Assembly: GCF_002844375.1 (NCBI RefSeq)
Contig: NZ_CP024199.1
Span: 2,892,001 to 2,956,000, forward strand
DNA: 64,000 nucleotides
Direction of reading: 5' to 3'
Origin: Thalassospira marina
GTDB lineage: Bacteria; Pseudomonadota; Alphaproteobacteria; Rhodospirillales; Thalassospiraceae
Shown here: piece after piece, positions 17,725 through 26,975 of the stretch
Layout: every line of letters starts with the position of its first letter
How positions within the stretch are numbered: the stretch's first letter is position 1
Notes under the pieces: model-generated
Told to the model about the DNA's origin: nothing
Seen by the model: only the letters and a program-made list of their open reading frames with translations
Databases searched by the model: none
Translations under genes and position numbers: made by a program

Positions 17725-17757
17725 AAAAAAGGACCGGCTTGAACCCCGGTCCTTTTT
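17725..17757. terminator. Bidirectional terminator between the ABC operon and the nitrilase gene
   Basis: GGACCGG / CCGGTCC arms with an 8-nt loop are flanked by AAAAAA on the left and TTTTT on the right, so the hairpin can end both convergent transcripts. Confidence 0.85.
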
Positions 17758-17786
17758 GCATTCTGGTGATAAATCCGTGCGTTACG

Positions 17787-18614
17787 TTAACCCGCCGGGC
17801 TATAGGGATGATCATTGCGCAAGGATGGCACCATCGCGCGCACTTCATTGACACGTTCCAGGTCGATCTCGGCGGTGATAAAGCCCGGTTCGGCACCGCC
17901 ATCGGCCAGGACAACGCCCCACGGGTCAATGATCAGGGAATGGCCAAATGTCTGCCGGTCGCCGGGATGGTCGCCACACTGGGCCGCCGCAATAACAAAA
18001 CAGCCGGTTTCAATGGCACGCGCACGCAACAATGTATGCCAGTGCGCCTGCCCGGTTGTGCGGGTAAAGGCTGCAGGCACCGTCAAAACCGTCGCACCGG
18101 CTTTGGCATAATCACGAAACAGGTGAGGGAAACGCACATCATAACAAATCGCCAGGCCGATTTTGGCCTGTGCGGTTTCCACCAGCCGGGCAGCATCGCC
18201 GGGGCGGAAAGTTTTGCTTTCGCGATACGATTCCCCATTGGCAAGGTCCACATCAAACATGTGGATTTTATCGTACGACGTCATCACCTGCCCGTCCGGG
18301 CCAATCACATAACAGCGGTTGGCAACGCGGTCTTCGCCCGGCACGCTGACATGCAATGATCCCACAACCAGCGTGCTTTCAAGTTCAGCAGCCAAATCCC
18401 GGAAAAACGCCAGCGCCGGGTGGGCATCTTCGGCAAAGGCGGCGGCACGCACCTTTTCCCCGCCAAAGGACATCATCGACACATTTTCGGGAAAACTGAT
18501 CAGCCGGGCACCGGCAGCATGGGCATCGCGGGCATAAATTGCGGCACGCGCCAGATTGTCATCCATGTTATCGCGGCTATTTACCTGCACACAGGCAGCA
18601 ATAAAACGGGTCAT
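17787..18614 (-). CDS. Carbon-nitrogen hydrolase (nitrilase superfamily, NIT1/omega-amidase-like)
   Basis: A 275-aa amidase with the Glu-Lys-Cys triad: FPENVSMM (Glu), SYDKIHMFDVDL (Lys) and the nucleophile C157 in LAICYDVRFPHLFR. NIT1-type members hydrolyse deaminated glutathione or omega-amides as metabolite repair, which would fit the adjacent glutaredoxin gene. It lies downstream of grxC on the same strand but beyond a terminator. Confidence 0.9.
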   Translation of the reverse strand: MTRFIAACVQVNSRDNMDDNLARAAIYARDAHAAGARLISFPENVSMMSFGGEKVRAAAFAEDAHPALAFFRDLAAELESTLVVGSLHVSVPGEDRVANRCYVIGPDGQVMTSYDKIHMFDVDLANGESYRESKTFRPGDAARLVETAQAKIGLAICYDVRFPHLFRDYAKAGATVLTVPAAFTRTTGQAHWHTLLRARAIETGCFVIAAAQCGDHPGDRQTFGHSLIIDPWGVVLADGGAEPGFITAEIDLERVNEVRAMVPSLRNDHPYSPAG

Positions 18615-18694
18615 GGTCGTTTCTCCTTTTCCGGCCAGCCGGTGACGTTATTTTTCTAACCTATGCCGCCCGCGAACCGGGTGAAAGCCAAAAA

Positions 18695-18731
18695 ACAAAA
18701 AGGGCGGCCCGCCCGATGCGAAACCGCCCTT
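18695..18731 (-). terminator. Terminator downstream of grxC
   Basis: Arms AAGGGCGG (18700-18707) and CCGCCCTT (18724-18731). On the minus strand the stem is followed by a run TTTTTGTTTTTT, so it ends the grxC transcript. Confidence 0.75.
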
Positions 18732-18758
18732 CTTCTCGCCTTCAGCTACGTCCTGCAA

Positions 18759-19016
18759 TCAGGCCGAAATCAGCGGATCAAGCCCACCCTTGGCATTTAA
18801 CGCCATCAGGTCATCGCAGCCGCCAATATGTTCGCCATCAATAAAAATCTGCGGAACACTGGTACGGCCACCGGCGCGATCCATCATTTCTTTTTTGCGG
18901 CGCGGCTCCATCATCACATCGATGACTTCATATTCCGCGTGCTTTTCATCCAGAAGCTTGCGGGCGCGCTTGCAATAGGGGCACCAGTCGGTTGCGTAAA
19001 CTTCGATTTTCGCCAT
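18759..19016 (-). CDS. grxC: Glutaredoxin 3
   Basis: A small glutathione-dependent thiol oxidoreductase, 85 aa, the usual length. The redox centre is WCPYCKRA; the glutathione-binding TSVPQIFIDGEHIGGCDD follows. I chose the ATG at 19016, preceded by AAGGA; the longer frame to 19061 adds residues not seen in the family. It follows the ComF-family gene on the same strand. Confidence 0.95.
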   Translation of the reverse strand: MAKIEVYATDWCPYCKRARKLLDEKHAEYEVIDVMMEPRRKKEMMDRAGGRTSVPQIFIDGEHIGGCDDLMALNAKGGLDPLISA

Positions 19017-19097
19017 GTCTTCAATTCCTTTTATTTCGGGCTCCTGACCCGGAATATCCATGTGTTAAAAGCTATATAGCAGATAATTTTGAATTCG

Positions 19098-20030
19098 TCA
19101 GCGTACCACCCGCGCAATTGTGATCAGGTCCACCTGCATGGCTCCGGCCCGTTTTAACGCCCGTGCGCAGGCTGCTGCCGTGGCACCGGTGGTTAAAACA
19201 TCATCCACCAGCACCACCTTTGCCCCATCCAGGCGGTATTTCACTGCCCGCCGATCCGAAACGGCAAAGGCCCCCTGCACTTCACGCTGGCGCGATGCCC
19301 GGCCCAGCCCTGCCAGGCTGCGGGTTTTGCGTTTGCGCGTAATCAGGTCTGGTGCAAATTCAATGCCGGTCTGGCGCGATAATGCCGCTGCCAACAGGCC
19401 GGACTGGTTATAACGGCGCATCAGCAATCGGCTGCGATGTAACGGCACAGGCACCAACAGGTTTGCATCCCGCCAGTAATCCTGCCCGGCCTGCATCATC
19501 CAGCGCGCCAGAAGCGGGGTCAAATCGGTGCGATCCCCGTGCTTGTAGCGCAAAACATAATCCCGGCTGCCATCATCATAAATCAGCGCAGCCCGTGCGC
19601 GGTCATAAGGGGGAATATGGCGCAGGCACGGGCCGCATAATGCCCCCCTGCCGTAATCCGCACCTGCCTTTTGGCCTGCATGTCGGACATTGCCGGACGG
19701 TCCCGGTCGGCCTGCCCCGTGGCGCTCTGCCAAATGCCCCGCTGCCCCCAAAATCGCGTCATTACCAACGTCATCATCAACGTCTTCATCTTCATGGTAA
19801 TCGGGCGACAGCATTTCGGGCGGCATCAATTCAAATGGGTAACCGCAACAGGCACAAAATGGCGGGGCCACAAACCGCAGCGCGGCCCAGCAATCGGCAC
19901 ACAGGGCATGGGGAACATCACCAATCGCCCCGCATCCCCCGCAGCGCGCAGGCAAAAGCCCCCGCAAAACGGCCTGCCATGCCACGTTGCCAAGCCATTT
20001 CAACCGGCTGATATCAACACTGCCTGTCAT
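19098..20030 (-). CDS. ComF family phosphoribosyltransferase-like protein
   Basis: About 310 aa with the ComF layout: an N-terminal double zinc ribbon (RCGGCG, LCADCW, CACCGYPF, LCGPCL) and a C-terminal phosphoribosyltransferase domain with the PRPP loop VVLVDDVLTTGATA. ComF proteins are needed for DNA uptake in some competent bacteria; in alphaproteobacteria the role is unclear. An acidic/glycine-rich insertion of about 55 residues (starting DYHEDEDVDDD) splits the zinc-ribbon region. The start is uncertain: the ATG at 20030 or a GTG at 20093, neither with a strong ribosome site. Confidence 0.88.
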   Translation of the reverse strand: MTGSVDISRLKWLGNVAWQAVLRGLLPARCGGCGAIGDVPHALCADCWAALRFVAPPFCACCGYPFELMPPEMLSPDYHEDEDVDDDVGNDAILGAAGHLAERHGAGRPGPSGNVRHAGQKAGADYGRGALCGPCLRHIPPYDRARAALIYDDGSRDYVLRYKHGDRTDLTPLLARWMMQAGQDYWRDANLLVPVPLHRSRLLMRRYNQSGLLAAALSRQTGIEFAPDLITRKRKTRSLAGLGRASRQREVQGAFAVSDRRAVKYRLDGAKVVLVDDVLTTGATAAACARALKRAGAMQVDLITIARVVR

Positions 20031-20112
20031 GATGTTCGCCAAGCTGCGAGCTGCCCCCAAATTTCGCACATCCCTGCACGAACAGTTAAGCACGGGCCAT
20101 CAGCCATCACAA

Positions 20113-21018
20113 TTATTCGTATTCGCGCACGGCGGGTGTTTCACGCAGCCTTTCAGTGGCAAAATCAATAAAGGCACGCACTTTGGCAGCAGCGCGCCGC
20201 CCTTCCGGGTGTACCAGATGGATCGGCACGGGGTTTTCATCATATTCCGTCAAGACAGTTTCAAGCCTGCCCGCCGCAATCGCCGGGCTGACCTGATAGG
20301 ATAACAACCGCACGATCCCCCAGCCATCAATCGCGGTTTGCAGGGCGGCATCGGTGGCATTGGTCAAAAGGGTGGGCTGCACGGCGACCGATATTTTTTC
20401 GCTACGCCCAAACCGCCATTCCTGGGTCGTGGGTGGGTTGGTGGTGCCAATAATGCGATGCCCGGCCAAATCCGCCGGTTTTTCCGGCCGGCCATGCCGG
20501 GCAAAATAGGATGGCGCGGCACATACCAGGCGTTTCACCGCCCCGACCTTCACCGCACTTAACCCGGAATCCGCAAGGTGGCCGATACGCACAGCAAGGT
20601 CGATGCCCTCTTCCACCACATTCACCACCCGGTCCAGCAGCAATACCTGCCCGCGCATGCCGGGGTTTTCATCCAGAAACGCCATCACCAGCGGCATGAC
20701 ATACATTTTACCAAACAGAACAGGGGCGGTAATCGTCAAAGTCCCGGTCGGGATGGCATAGGCCCCACCCGCTGCGGCATCGGCCTCGGCCAGATCATCA
20801 AGGATACGGCGGCAATCGCGCACGTAACGTTCGCCGGCCTCGGTCAGTTTAACGCTGCGTGTTGTCCGCGTTAATAACCGTGCCCCGGTTACATCTTCCA
20901 AATAGGCAACCGCGCGGGTAACGGCAGGCGGGCTCATGCGCAAATCGCGCCCGGCCTGCGCGAAACTGCCGCAATCTGCAACACGGATAAAAACCTTCAT
21001 TGCCTGCAAACGATCCAT
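20113..21018 (-). CDS. LysR-family transcriptional regulator
   Basis: A 301-aa LysR regulator. The winged HTH occupies residues 1-60 (MDRLQAMKVFIRVADCGSFA, then SPPAVTRAVAYLE) and the periplasmic-binding-like effector domain fills the rest. It is transcribed divergently from a glutathione S-transferase gene, the classic arrangement for LysR control of the neighbour. The sequence resembles the group that represses drug- or electrophile-response genes, but the ligand is unknown. Confidence 0.92.
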   Translation of the reverse strand: MDRLQAMKVFIRVADCGSFAQAGRDLRMSPPAVTRAVAYLEDVTGARLLTRTTRSVKLTEAGERYVRDCRRILDDLAEADAAAGGAYAIPTGTLTITAPVLFGKMYVMPLVMAFLDENPGMRGQVLLLDRVVNVVEEGIDLAVRIGHLADSGLSAVKVGAVKRLVCAAPSYFARHGRPEKPADLAGHRIIGTTNPPTTQEWRFGRSEKISVAVQPTLLTNATDAALQTAIDGWGIVRLLSYQVSPAIAAGRLETVLTEYDENPVPIHLVHPEGRRAAAKVRAFIDFATERLRETPAVREYE

Positions 21019-21114
21019 GCCAGCCTGCCTTTTCTCCCACGCTTCCCCAACGCCCCGCCTGCATCAACCCGGCCTGTCACCGCAAAATGGCGCATATATT
21101 GGCAGGCTTCATTG

Positions 21115-21129
21115 TTCCAAAAACTGGAA
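21115..21129. promoter_or_regulatory. Candidate LysR operator between the regulator and the GST gene
   Basis: TTCCA-N5-TGGAA is a 15-bp inverted repeat fitting the T-N11-A LysR box, with an additional TTCCA half site at 21137. It sits in the divergent promoter region. Confidence 0.5.
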
Positions 21130-21228
21130 TAGTAAATTCCATATAGTCTATCTTAACCCCAAAGCATGAAACAATCATAATCCCGTCATCAGCAACCCGC
21201 ATTAAACCCGGATGAGAAGGGAAACGTC

Positions 21229-21846
21229 ATGAAGCTTTATTATTTTGCCCTGTCGGGCCACGCCCACCGCGCCCATCTGTTTTTGTCGCTGATTGGTGCC
21301 GATCATGAACTGATCAATCTGGACCTTGCCAATGGTGAACATAAAAAACCGCCATTTCTGGCGTTAAACCCGTTTGGCCAGGTGCCGGTCCTTGATGATG
21401 ATGGCGTAATTGTTTCTGATTCCGTTGCCATCATGGTGTATGCCGCCAAAAAGCTTGGCAAAACCGAATGGCTGCCCGAAGACGCCACCAATGCCGCCCA
21501 TATCCAGCGCTGGCTTTCGGTTGCCGCCGGGCAAATCGCCTATGGTCCCTGTGCCGCCCGCCTTGTCACGGTATTTGGCGCAAAATTCAACCCGGACGAA
21601 GTCATCGCCCGCGCCCACGCTATTCTGACCCTGCTGGACGCTGAACTGGCCAATAAGGACTGGCTGGTCACCGAACGCGCCACCGTCGCCGACATCGCGC
21701 TTTACAGCTATATCGTCCAGGCACCCGAAGGTAACGTCGATATCAGCAGCTATCACAATATCGATAAATGGCTGCGCCGGATCGAGGCCCTGCCGGGTTT
21801 TGTCCCCTTTACGCAAACACCAGCCGGCCTTCGCGCCAGCGCGTAA
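21229..21846 (+). CDS. Glutathione S-transferase family protein
   Basis: A 205-aa protein with the thioredoxin-fold N-terminal domain (MKLYYFALSGHAHRA; NPFGQVPVLDDDGV, containing the cis-Pro; SDSVAIMVY, the glutathione gamma-glutamyl site) and an all-helical C-terminal domain with VADIALYSYI. It probably conjugates or reduces electrophiles with glutathione. A GAAGGGAAA ribosome site precedes the ATG. It is likely regulated by the divergent LysR protein. Confidence 0.9.
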   Translation: MKLYYFALSGHAHRAHLFLSLIGADHELINLDLANGEHKKPPFLALNPFGQVPVLDDDGVIVSDSVAIMVYAAKKLGKTEWLPEDATNAAHIQRWLSVAAGQIAYGPCAARLVTVFGAKFNPDEVIARAHAILTLLDAELANKDWLVTERATVADIALYSYIVQAPEGNVDISSYHNIDKWLRRIEALPGFVPFTQTPAGLRASA

Positions 21847-22170
21847 TACCGGGCGGCATAACCGGCGAAACAACCGGCAACACGACCGAGGCTGACGGCG
21901 CGGCATAAGACGCAATCCCTCCCATTGTGTCCTCACATGGCACGCCACACCCCGCCCTGTTGCCTGTTTTCATCCATCGCATTTACCGGCCATGCAGGCC
22001 GGTTTCACGAACGCAGATAAGCGGGCGCACGCTATTGCTTTGCCTGATCGCTGTGCCTGGCTGCAATGCCCCGCGCCCAGTGCCCCCCGCATGCGCAATC
22101 CCCGCCGCCAATACCGGCAATCAAGCCCGGCAATCCGGCGCCCGTTTATCTGCCAGCAAAGGTAATTCCC
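21847..22170. other. Gap between GST and the flavin/ferredoxin fusion
   Basis: I see no gene, terminator or repeat in this 324-bp stretch. Frames here have mixed codon use and no family resemblance. It presumably carries a promoter for the next gene if that is not co-transcribed with GST. Confidence 0.4.
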
Positions 22171-24543
22171 ATGTCACAGGTCATTCCCCCCCCCGCATCA
22201 CAAACCTGGCATGAAGGCGAACGCGCCCTTCATCAGCACCTGGGAATTACCGACCGCATGGAAGGTATTGGCAGCCGCAATATCCGCGATCATCTGATCG
22301 AACAGCACAGCACCTTTTATGCCCAATTGCCGTTTATCGTGCTGGGCAGTGTTGATGCCAATAACGATGTCTGGGCAACCCTGCGGGCCAAGCCCGCCGG
22401 TTTCATGCATGCAAGCGATGATAAAACACTGCATGTCGCCCTGCCCGCCAGCACAGATGACCCGGCACAACAGGGCATGGGCAATAATGCGCCAATCGGC
22501 CTTTTGGGGATCGAACCTGAAACCCGGCGTCGCAACCGCATGAATGGCTTTGTCAAAAATGCCCGCGACAGCGGTTTTGACATTGCCGTGCATCACAGCT
22601 TTGGCAATTGCCCACAATATATCCGCCTGCGTGATCATTATTTTATCGATAGCGATACCAACAGCAATAATGACGATGACACGCCCCCCAAGGGTGCCAT
22701 CCCCGGCCATCGGCACGAAACCGCCACGCTGGACGATACGGCCACAGCCATAATCGCCAACGCCGATACCTTTTTTGTTGCAAGCTATGCCGACCGCCCG
22801 CTTGCAACAGATGCGGATACGCACGCCCCCAAACCTGTGGCAGCCTTTCCCGGCAGTAACCAGCATGCCCCCGATGGCCTGCAAGCACAGGCAACCCAGC
22901 ATGCAACAAATACGGCCGGGTCAAATACAGCCACTCGCCGCGAAGTCGATGTCTCCCACCGCGGCGGGCAACCCGGTTTTGTAAGGATCGATGATGATGG
23001 CGGGCTGACCATTCCTGATTTTGCCGGCAATCTGTTTTTCAACACACTGGGCAATATCCTGATGAGCGGCCGGGCCGGGCTGGTTTTTGTTGATTTTGCC
23101 ACCGGCACCTTATTGCAGCTTACCGGCAAAGCCGAACTTTTGATCGACAGCACCGAAACCCGTTATTTTCAGGGCGCAGAACGGTTGTGGCGGTTTTACC
23201 CCACCCGCGTCATTCGCCGTGAAAACGCCATTGCCCTGCGCTGGCGCAACCGCGATAGCGGCCAATCCCCCAATAGCCTGCTGACTGGCACCTGGCAGGA
23301 TGCCGCCGCGCGCGCCAATGCCGCCAAACTCGCCCGCGAATGGCGCAGGCTTGAAGTTGTGCGCATCACTGATGAAAGCGAAAGTGTGCGCTCCTTCTAT
23401 TTCGCGCCCCCACGCCCGAAAACGGATGCCCACGCAAAGGCCGAAAACACCAAAAACACCGAAAACGCGCACCCGACCGATGCAACAAACGATACCGGGC
23501 TGATCCCATCTATTGCCGGGCAATATCTGCCTTTGCGTGTAACCCTGCCAAATGGTGAAAAGGCCATTCGCACCTATACCCTGTCATCTGGCCCGCAGGA
23601 CCGGATGTATCGCATCAGTGTTGCCAAACAAAACGGCGTTTCCAAATACCTGCATGACCATATCCAGCTTGGGGATATCATTGAAACCCGCGCCCCACAG
23701 GGCCAGTTTGTGCCCGATACCACGTCCGACCGCCCGATGGTGATGATGGCGGGTGGCATTGGCATTACCCCCATGATCGCGATGTTACGCCATATGCTGT
23801 ATGAAGGTCGGCGCACCCGGCGCATTCGCCCCTGCTGGCTATTTTATGCTGCCCGCAACAAGGCCGACCGTGCCTTTGACCAGGAACTGGCTGCGTTAAA
23901 ACAGGCATCCAACGGGTTGTTCAAAGTCATCCGTGTCCTGGGCAGCACCGAAAATGCCGTACCGCTGGAAGATTACGAAGCCACCGGTTTCATCGATATG
24001 GACCTGCTGCGCGCGGCCCTGCCCTTTGATGATTTTGATTTTTACCTGTGCGGTCCCCCCGCCTTCATGCAGGCTATGTATGATGGCCTGCGCAGCAAAA
24101 ACATCGCCGATCACCGCATCCATGCCGAGGCCTTTGGCCCCGCCAGCCTGCAACGCACCCCCTATGCCAGCAGGCCAACGGATGCAAATAACGAACAGTT
24201 AACGGCAAAAATTGCGACCCAACCCGTTGCTGTGCAATTTGCCCAAAGCGACAAAACCGCCAACTGGACACCCAATACCGCCCCAACCCTGCTGGAACTG
24301 GCCGAAGAAAACGGCCTGACCCCGGATTACGGATGCCGTAATGGCAGTTGCGGCACCTGCCAAGTCAAGGTGTTGCAGGGCAAAGTCGCCTATGACACCC
24401 GCCCTACCGCATCGCCGGAACCCGGAACGGCCCTGTTATGCTGCGCCCGCCCGGCCACACCGGATGAAGATGAAGGAAATGGCAAAAGTGCGGAAACAGG
24501 CGGGAAGGATGACGCCCGCACACCGCTGATCCTCGATATCTAA
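22171..24543 (+). CDS. Three-module oxidoreductase: PNPOx-like flavin domain + FNR reductase + 2Fe-2S ferredoxin
   Basis: A 790-aa protein. Residues about 1-330 are a pyridoxamine-phosphate-oxidase-like split-barrel (VDVSHRGGQPGFVRI, FNTLGNILMSGRAGLVFVDF). A ferredoxin-NADP reductase module follows (residues about 385-680; RTYTLSSGPQ for FAD, MAGGIGITPMIAML and YLCGPPAFMQAM for NAD(P)). The C-terminal plant-type 2Fe-2S domain has CRNGSCGTCQ and LLCCARPA, giving all four Cys. Low-complexity insertions occur at about 210-270 and 415-435. The whole should move electrons from NAD(P)H to the split-barrel flavin; the substrate is unknown. I chose the ATG at 22171 because AAAGG lies upstream. Confidence 0.88.
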   Translation: MSQVIPPPASQTWHEGERALHQHLGITDRMEGIGSRNIRDHLIEQHSTFYAQLPFIVLGSVDANNDVWATLRAKPAGFMHASDDKTLHVALPASTDDPAQQGMGNNAPIGLLGIEPETRRRNRMNGFVKNARDSGFDIAVHHSFGNCPQYIRLRDHYFIDSDTNSNNDDDTPPKGAIPGHRHETATLDDTATAIIANADTFFVASYADRPLATDADTHAPKPVAAFPGSNQHAPDGLQAQATQHATNTAGSNTATRREVDVSHRGGQPGFVRIDDDGGLTIPDFAGNLFFNTLGNILMSGRAGLVFVDFATGTLLQLTGKAELLIDSTETRYFQGAERLWRFYPTRVIRRENAIALRWRNRDSGQSPNSLLTGTWQDAAARANAAKLAREWRRLEVVRITDESESVRSFYFAPPRPKTDAHAKAENTKNTENAHPTDATNDTGLIPSIAGQYLPLRVTLPNGEKAIRTYTLSSGPQDRMYRISVAKQNGVSKYLHDHIQLGDIIETRAPQGQFVPDTTSDRPMVMMAGGIGITPMIAMLRHMLYEGRRTRRIRPCWLFYAARNKADRAFDQELAALKQASNGLFKVIRVLGSTENAVPLEDYEATGFIDMDLLRAALPFDDFDFYLCGPPAFMQAMYDGLRSKNIADHRIHAEAFGPASLQRTPYASRPTDANNEQLTAKIATQPVAVQFAQSDKTANWTPNTAPTLLELAEENGLTPDYGCRNGSCGTCQVKVLQGKVAYDTRPTASPEPGTALLCCARPATPDEDEGNGKSAETGGKDDARTPLILDI

Positions 24544-24607
24544 GCCAGGATCACGGTTATTCATTTTTGGATCACCATTGGTACATATTTGAACAACCTA
24601 TCGCCAC

Positions 24608-24637
24608 CGCCCTGCCGCCCCAAAAGGTGGCAGGGCG
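24608..24637. terminator. Strong hairpin after the flavin/ferredoxin fusion
   Basis: A 12-bp stem (CGCCCTGCCGCC / GGTGGCAGGGCG, one G-U pair) with a 6-nt loop lies 65 bp beyond the stop. There is no T-run, so termination is plausible but not certain. Confidence 0.5.
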
Positions 24638-24736
24638 AACTGACACAGCAGGCATGGCGGGATGATCATTGCACCAATAGGCAGGCCGGTCTATTTAAGG
24701 GGCCAACATGGCAATTCCCGCATAACGGAGCCCGCA

Positions 24737-25651
24737 ATGAGCGATCCGATCACGGTGTTTGATCGCCGTCTATTAAAGCTGCGCCGCGACCGCGCTGCAA
24801 CACGGTCACAGGACTATAATTTTCTGTTTGCTGAAACCGCCGAACGGCTGGCGGACCGGCTTGATGATACCACCCGCAGTTTTCCTGTTGCCCTTGATCT
24901 TGGCTGTCATAGTGGTGAGCTGGGGCAAATTCTGGGCACGCGCGGCGGCATTGAAACGCTGTTTCAGTCCGACATTTCATATAAATATGCCCGCAATGCC
25001 AAAACCAGATCGCCCAACCGGCCAACCCTGGTCGCGGACGAGGAATTTTTGCCCTTTGCGCATGGGTCGCTGGATCTGATTTTGTCGAACCTGTCACTGC
25101 ACTGGGTGAATGATTTGCCCGGCATGCTGATACAGGCACGACAGGCCCTAAAACCCGACGGGTTCTTTCTGGCTTCCATGCTGGGCGGCGAAACCTTAAA
25201 GGATTTGCGCGACGCCCTGATGACCGCCGAGGCCGAAGAAGAAGGTGGCGTTTCGCCCCGCGTTTCACCCTTTATCGATGTGCGCGATGCCGGTGCCCTG
25301 CTTCAGCGCAGCGGCTTTGCCCTGCCCGTTGTCGATATTGATGAAATCACGGTGGATTACCCCGACGCCCTGAAACTGATGCGTGACCTTTCAGGCATGG
25401 GCGAAAGCAACCTGATTTTAAAACGCAGCAAAAAGTTTACCAAGGCATCAACTCTGGCGCGCGCAGCCGCCATCTACCACGAACGCCACGCCCGCCCCGA
25501 TGGCCGCATCAATGCCACCTTCCAGGTGGTTTACCTGACGGCCTGGGCGCCGGATGAAAGCCAGCCCAAACCGCTGCGTCGCGGGACCGGCCAGGTCAGC
25601 CTGGTGGATTTTCTCGGTGATGTACCCGACAAACCCAAACCCGCCAATTAA
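24737..25651 (+). CDS. NDUFAF5-like SAM-dependent methyltransferase/hydroxylase
   Basis: A 304-aa class I methyltransferase fold with close resemblance to the mitochondrial complex I assembly factor NDUFAF5. Shared blocks, from memory, include ALDLGCHSGELGQIL, ADEEFLPFAHGSLDLI, SNLSLHWVNDLPG, DGFFLASMLGGETL, DLSGMGESN and the final GTGQVSL. In humans NDUFAF5 hydroxylates an arginine of NDUFS7. The bacterial homologue may act likewise on NuoB, but that is inference. The ATG at 24737 has GGAG 7 bp upstream. BioC-type annotation would be less specific. Confidence 0.85.
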   Translation: MSDPITVFDRRLLKLRRDRAATRSQDYNFLFAETAERLADRLDDTTRSFPVALDLGCHSGELGQILGTRGGIETLFQSDISYKYARNAKTRSPNRPTLVADEEFLPFAHGSLDLILSNLSLHWVNDLPGMLIQARQALKPDGFFLASMLGGETLKDLRDALMTAEAEEEGGVSPRVSPFIDVRDAGALLQRSGFALPVVDIDEITVDYPDALKLMRDLSGMGESNLILKRSKKFTKASTLARAAAIYHERHARPDGRINATFQVVYLTAWAPDESQPKPLRRGTGQVSLVDFLGDVPDKPKPAN

Positions 25652-25670
25652 GGCTCTTTGCCCTTAATGT

Positions 25671-25889
25671 TTAATGCCCGCGTTCCACCATATCGCGGAT
25701 TTTGACGGCCTTTTCAAAATGATCAAGTTGGTGGGTTTTTATCCACCAACTGGCCGCTTCCATCAAAAGGCCGGGGTCGTCATTGCGATTGGCGAAAAAC
25801 GCATAAAAGGACAGGCCAACATCGGGGCCTTTCTGTGCGATTTTACGGTCGCACACTTCCATAATTTTCCGGCGAAGGCTGTCGCGCAT
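25671..25889 (-). CDS. Small DUF6500-like protein
   Basis: A 72-aa protein starting MRDSLRRKIMEVCDRKIAQK and containing LSFYAFFANRNDDP and WIKTHQLDHFEKA, which I associate with the DUF6500 family of unknown function. I chose the ATG at 25889 since AAGGG precedes it by 6 bp; the frame is open up to 25973. It is convergent with the methyltransferase gene and has no signal peptide or membrane segment. Confidence 0.72.
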   Translation of the reverse strand: MRDSLRRKIMEVCDRKIAQKGPDVGLSFYAFFANRNDDPGLLMEAASWWIKTHQLDHFEKAVKIRDMVERGH

Positions 25890-26015
25890 TTCAACCCTTT
25901 GATTTTTTGGGGTCATCAGGGGCTTGATGTATGGCGCAAATGCCGTGAAATTGGCAGTCCCTACCGCGCCCAATAATGACAGCCCCTGTCAGGACAGATT
26001 ACCGAAAGGCCGATC

Positions 26016-26738
26016 ATGCAACTGCCCAGCCCGCTTATCCACGGCAAACTGATCATTCGATACAAACGTTTTCTGGCCGATATCGAACTTGATAACGGCG
26101 AAATCGTTACCGCGCATTGCGCCAACCCGGGCGCCATGACCGGGCTTAAGGATGCGGGGATATCGGTTTGGCTTTCGACATCGGATAATCCCAAACGCAA
26201 ACTCAAACACAGTTGGGAATTATGCAAGGTCGGTGATGCGATGGTCGGCATTAACACCGCCCACCCCAACGCCATTGTCGAAGAAGCCATTCTGGCCGGG
26301 AAAATCCCGGAACTGGCAGGCTATGAAACCCTGAAACGCGAGGTCAAATACGGCCAGAATTCGCGCATCGACATTTTGCTGTCCGACCCGCAAAAGGGCC
26401 TGTGTTATGTCGAGGTAAAAAATGTGCATCTTAAACGCGATGATGCCGTGCCCGGCCTTGCCGAATTTCCCGATGCAGTAACCAAACGCGGGGCAAAACA
26501 CCTTGATGAAATGGCCGAAATGGTCGCCCAGGGCCACCGCGCGGTGATGTTTTATCTTATCCAGCGCACCGATTGCGCAAGTTTCACCCTGGCATCCGAC
26601 ATTGACCCGCATTATGCCGCACGCTTTGCCAGCGCCACCCAAAATGGCGTGGAAGCCATCGCCTATGATTGCGCGATTGATACCAGCAGCGTCACCGTCA
26701 ACGAAAAACGCCCGATTTTGCCCGTTCCCACCGCCTGA
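26016..26738 (+). CDS. sfsA: DNA/RNA nuclease SfsA
   Basis: SfsA was first described as a sugar-fermentation stimulation protein and is now annotated as a nuclease-fold nucleic-acid-binding protein. The 240-aa length is typical. Signature blocks are RYKRFLADIELDNG, AHCANPGAMTGL, NTAHPNAIVEEA, the PD-(D/E)XK-like core SRIDILLS with CYVEVKNV, and FPDAVTKRGAKHL. It lies alone between the DUF6500-like gene and map. Confidence 0.95.
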   Translation: MQLPSPLIHGKLIIRYKRFLADIELDNGEIVTAHCANPGAMTGLKDAGISVWLSTSDNPKRKLKHSWELCKVGDAMVGINTAHPNAIVEEAILAGKIPELAGYETLKREVKYGQNSRIDILLSDPQKGLCYVEVKNVHLKRDDAVPGLAEFPDAVTKRGAKHLDEMAEMVAQGHRAVMFYLIQRTDCASFTLASDIDPHYAARFASATQNGVEAIAYDCAIDTSSVTVNEKRPILPVPTA

Positions 26739-26975
26739 TTTGCCCGCCAAACCGTGCTGCTGCATCAAAACAGTGCCGGGATTGCCAAAAATCACAGGAT
26801 ATGACCCAGAACAAAGCATGATGGGAGATATAGCGGCATATTACCCCCTTCGCAGCCCTGCCATGCAGGCCAATCCTTGCTTCTTGGGCGGACAACGATT
26901 ATTTCATTAGGCTGCAAAACAAATTGATGAAAATGGGTTGCCCCCATAAGGACCGCCAACACAAGGAGAATTCGG

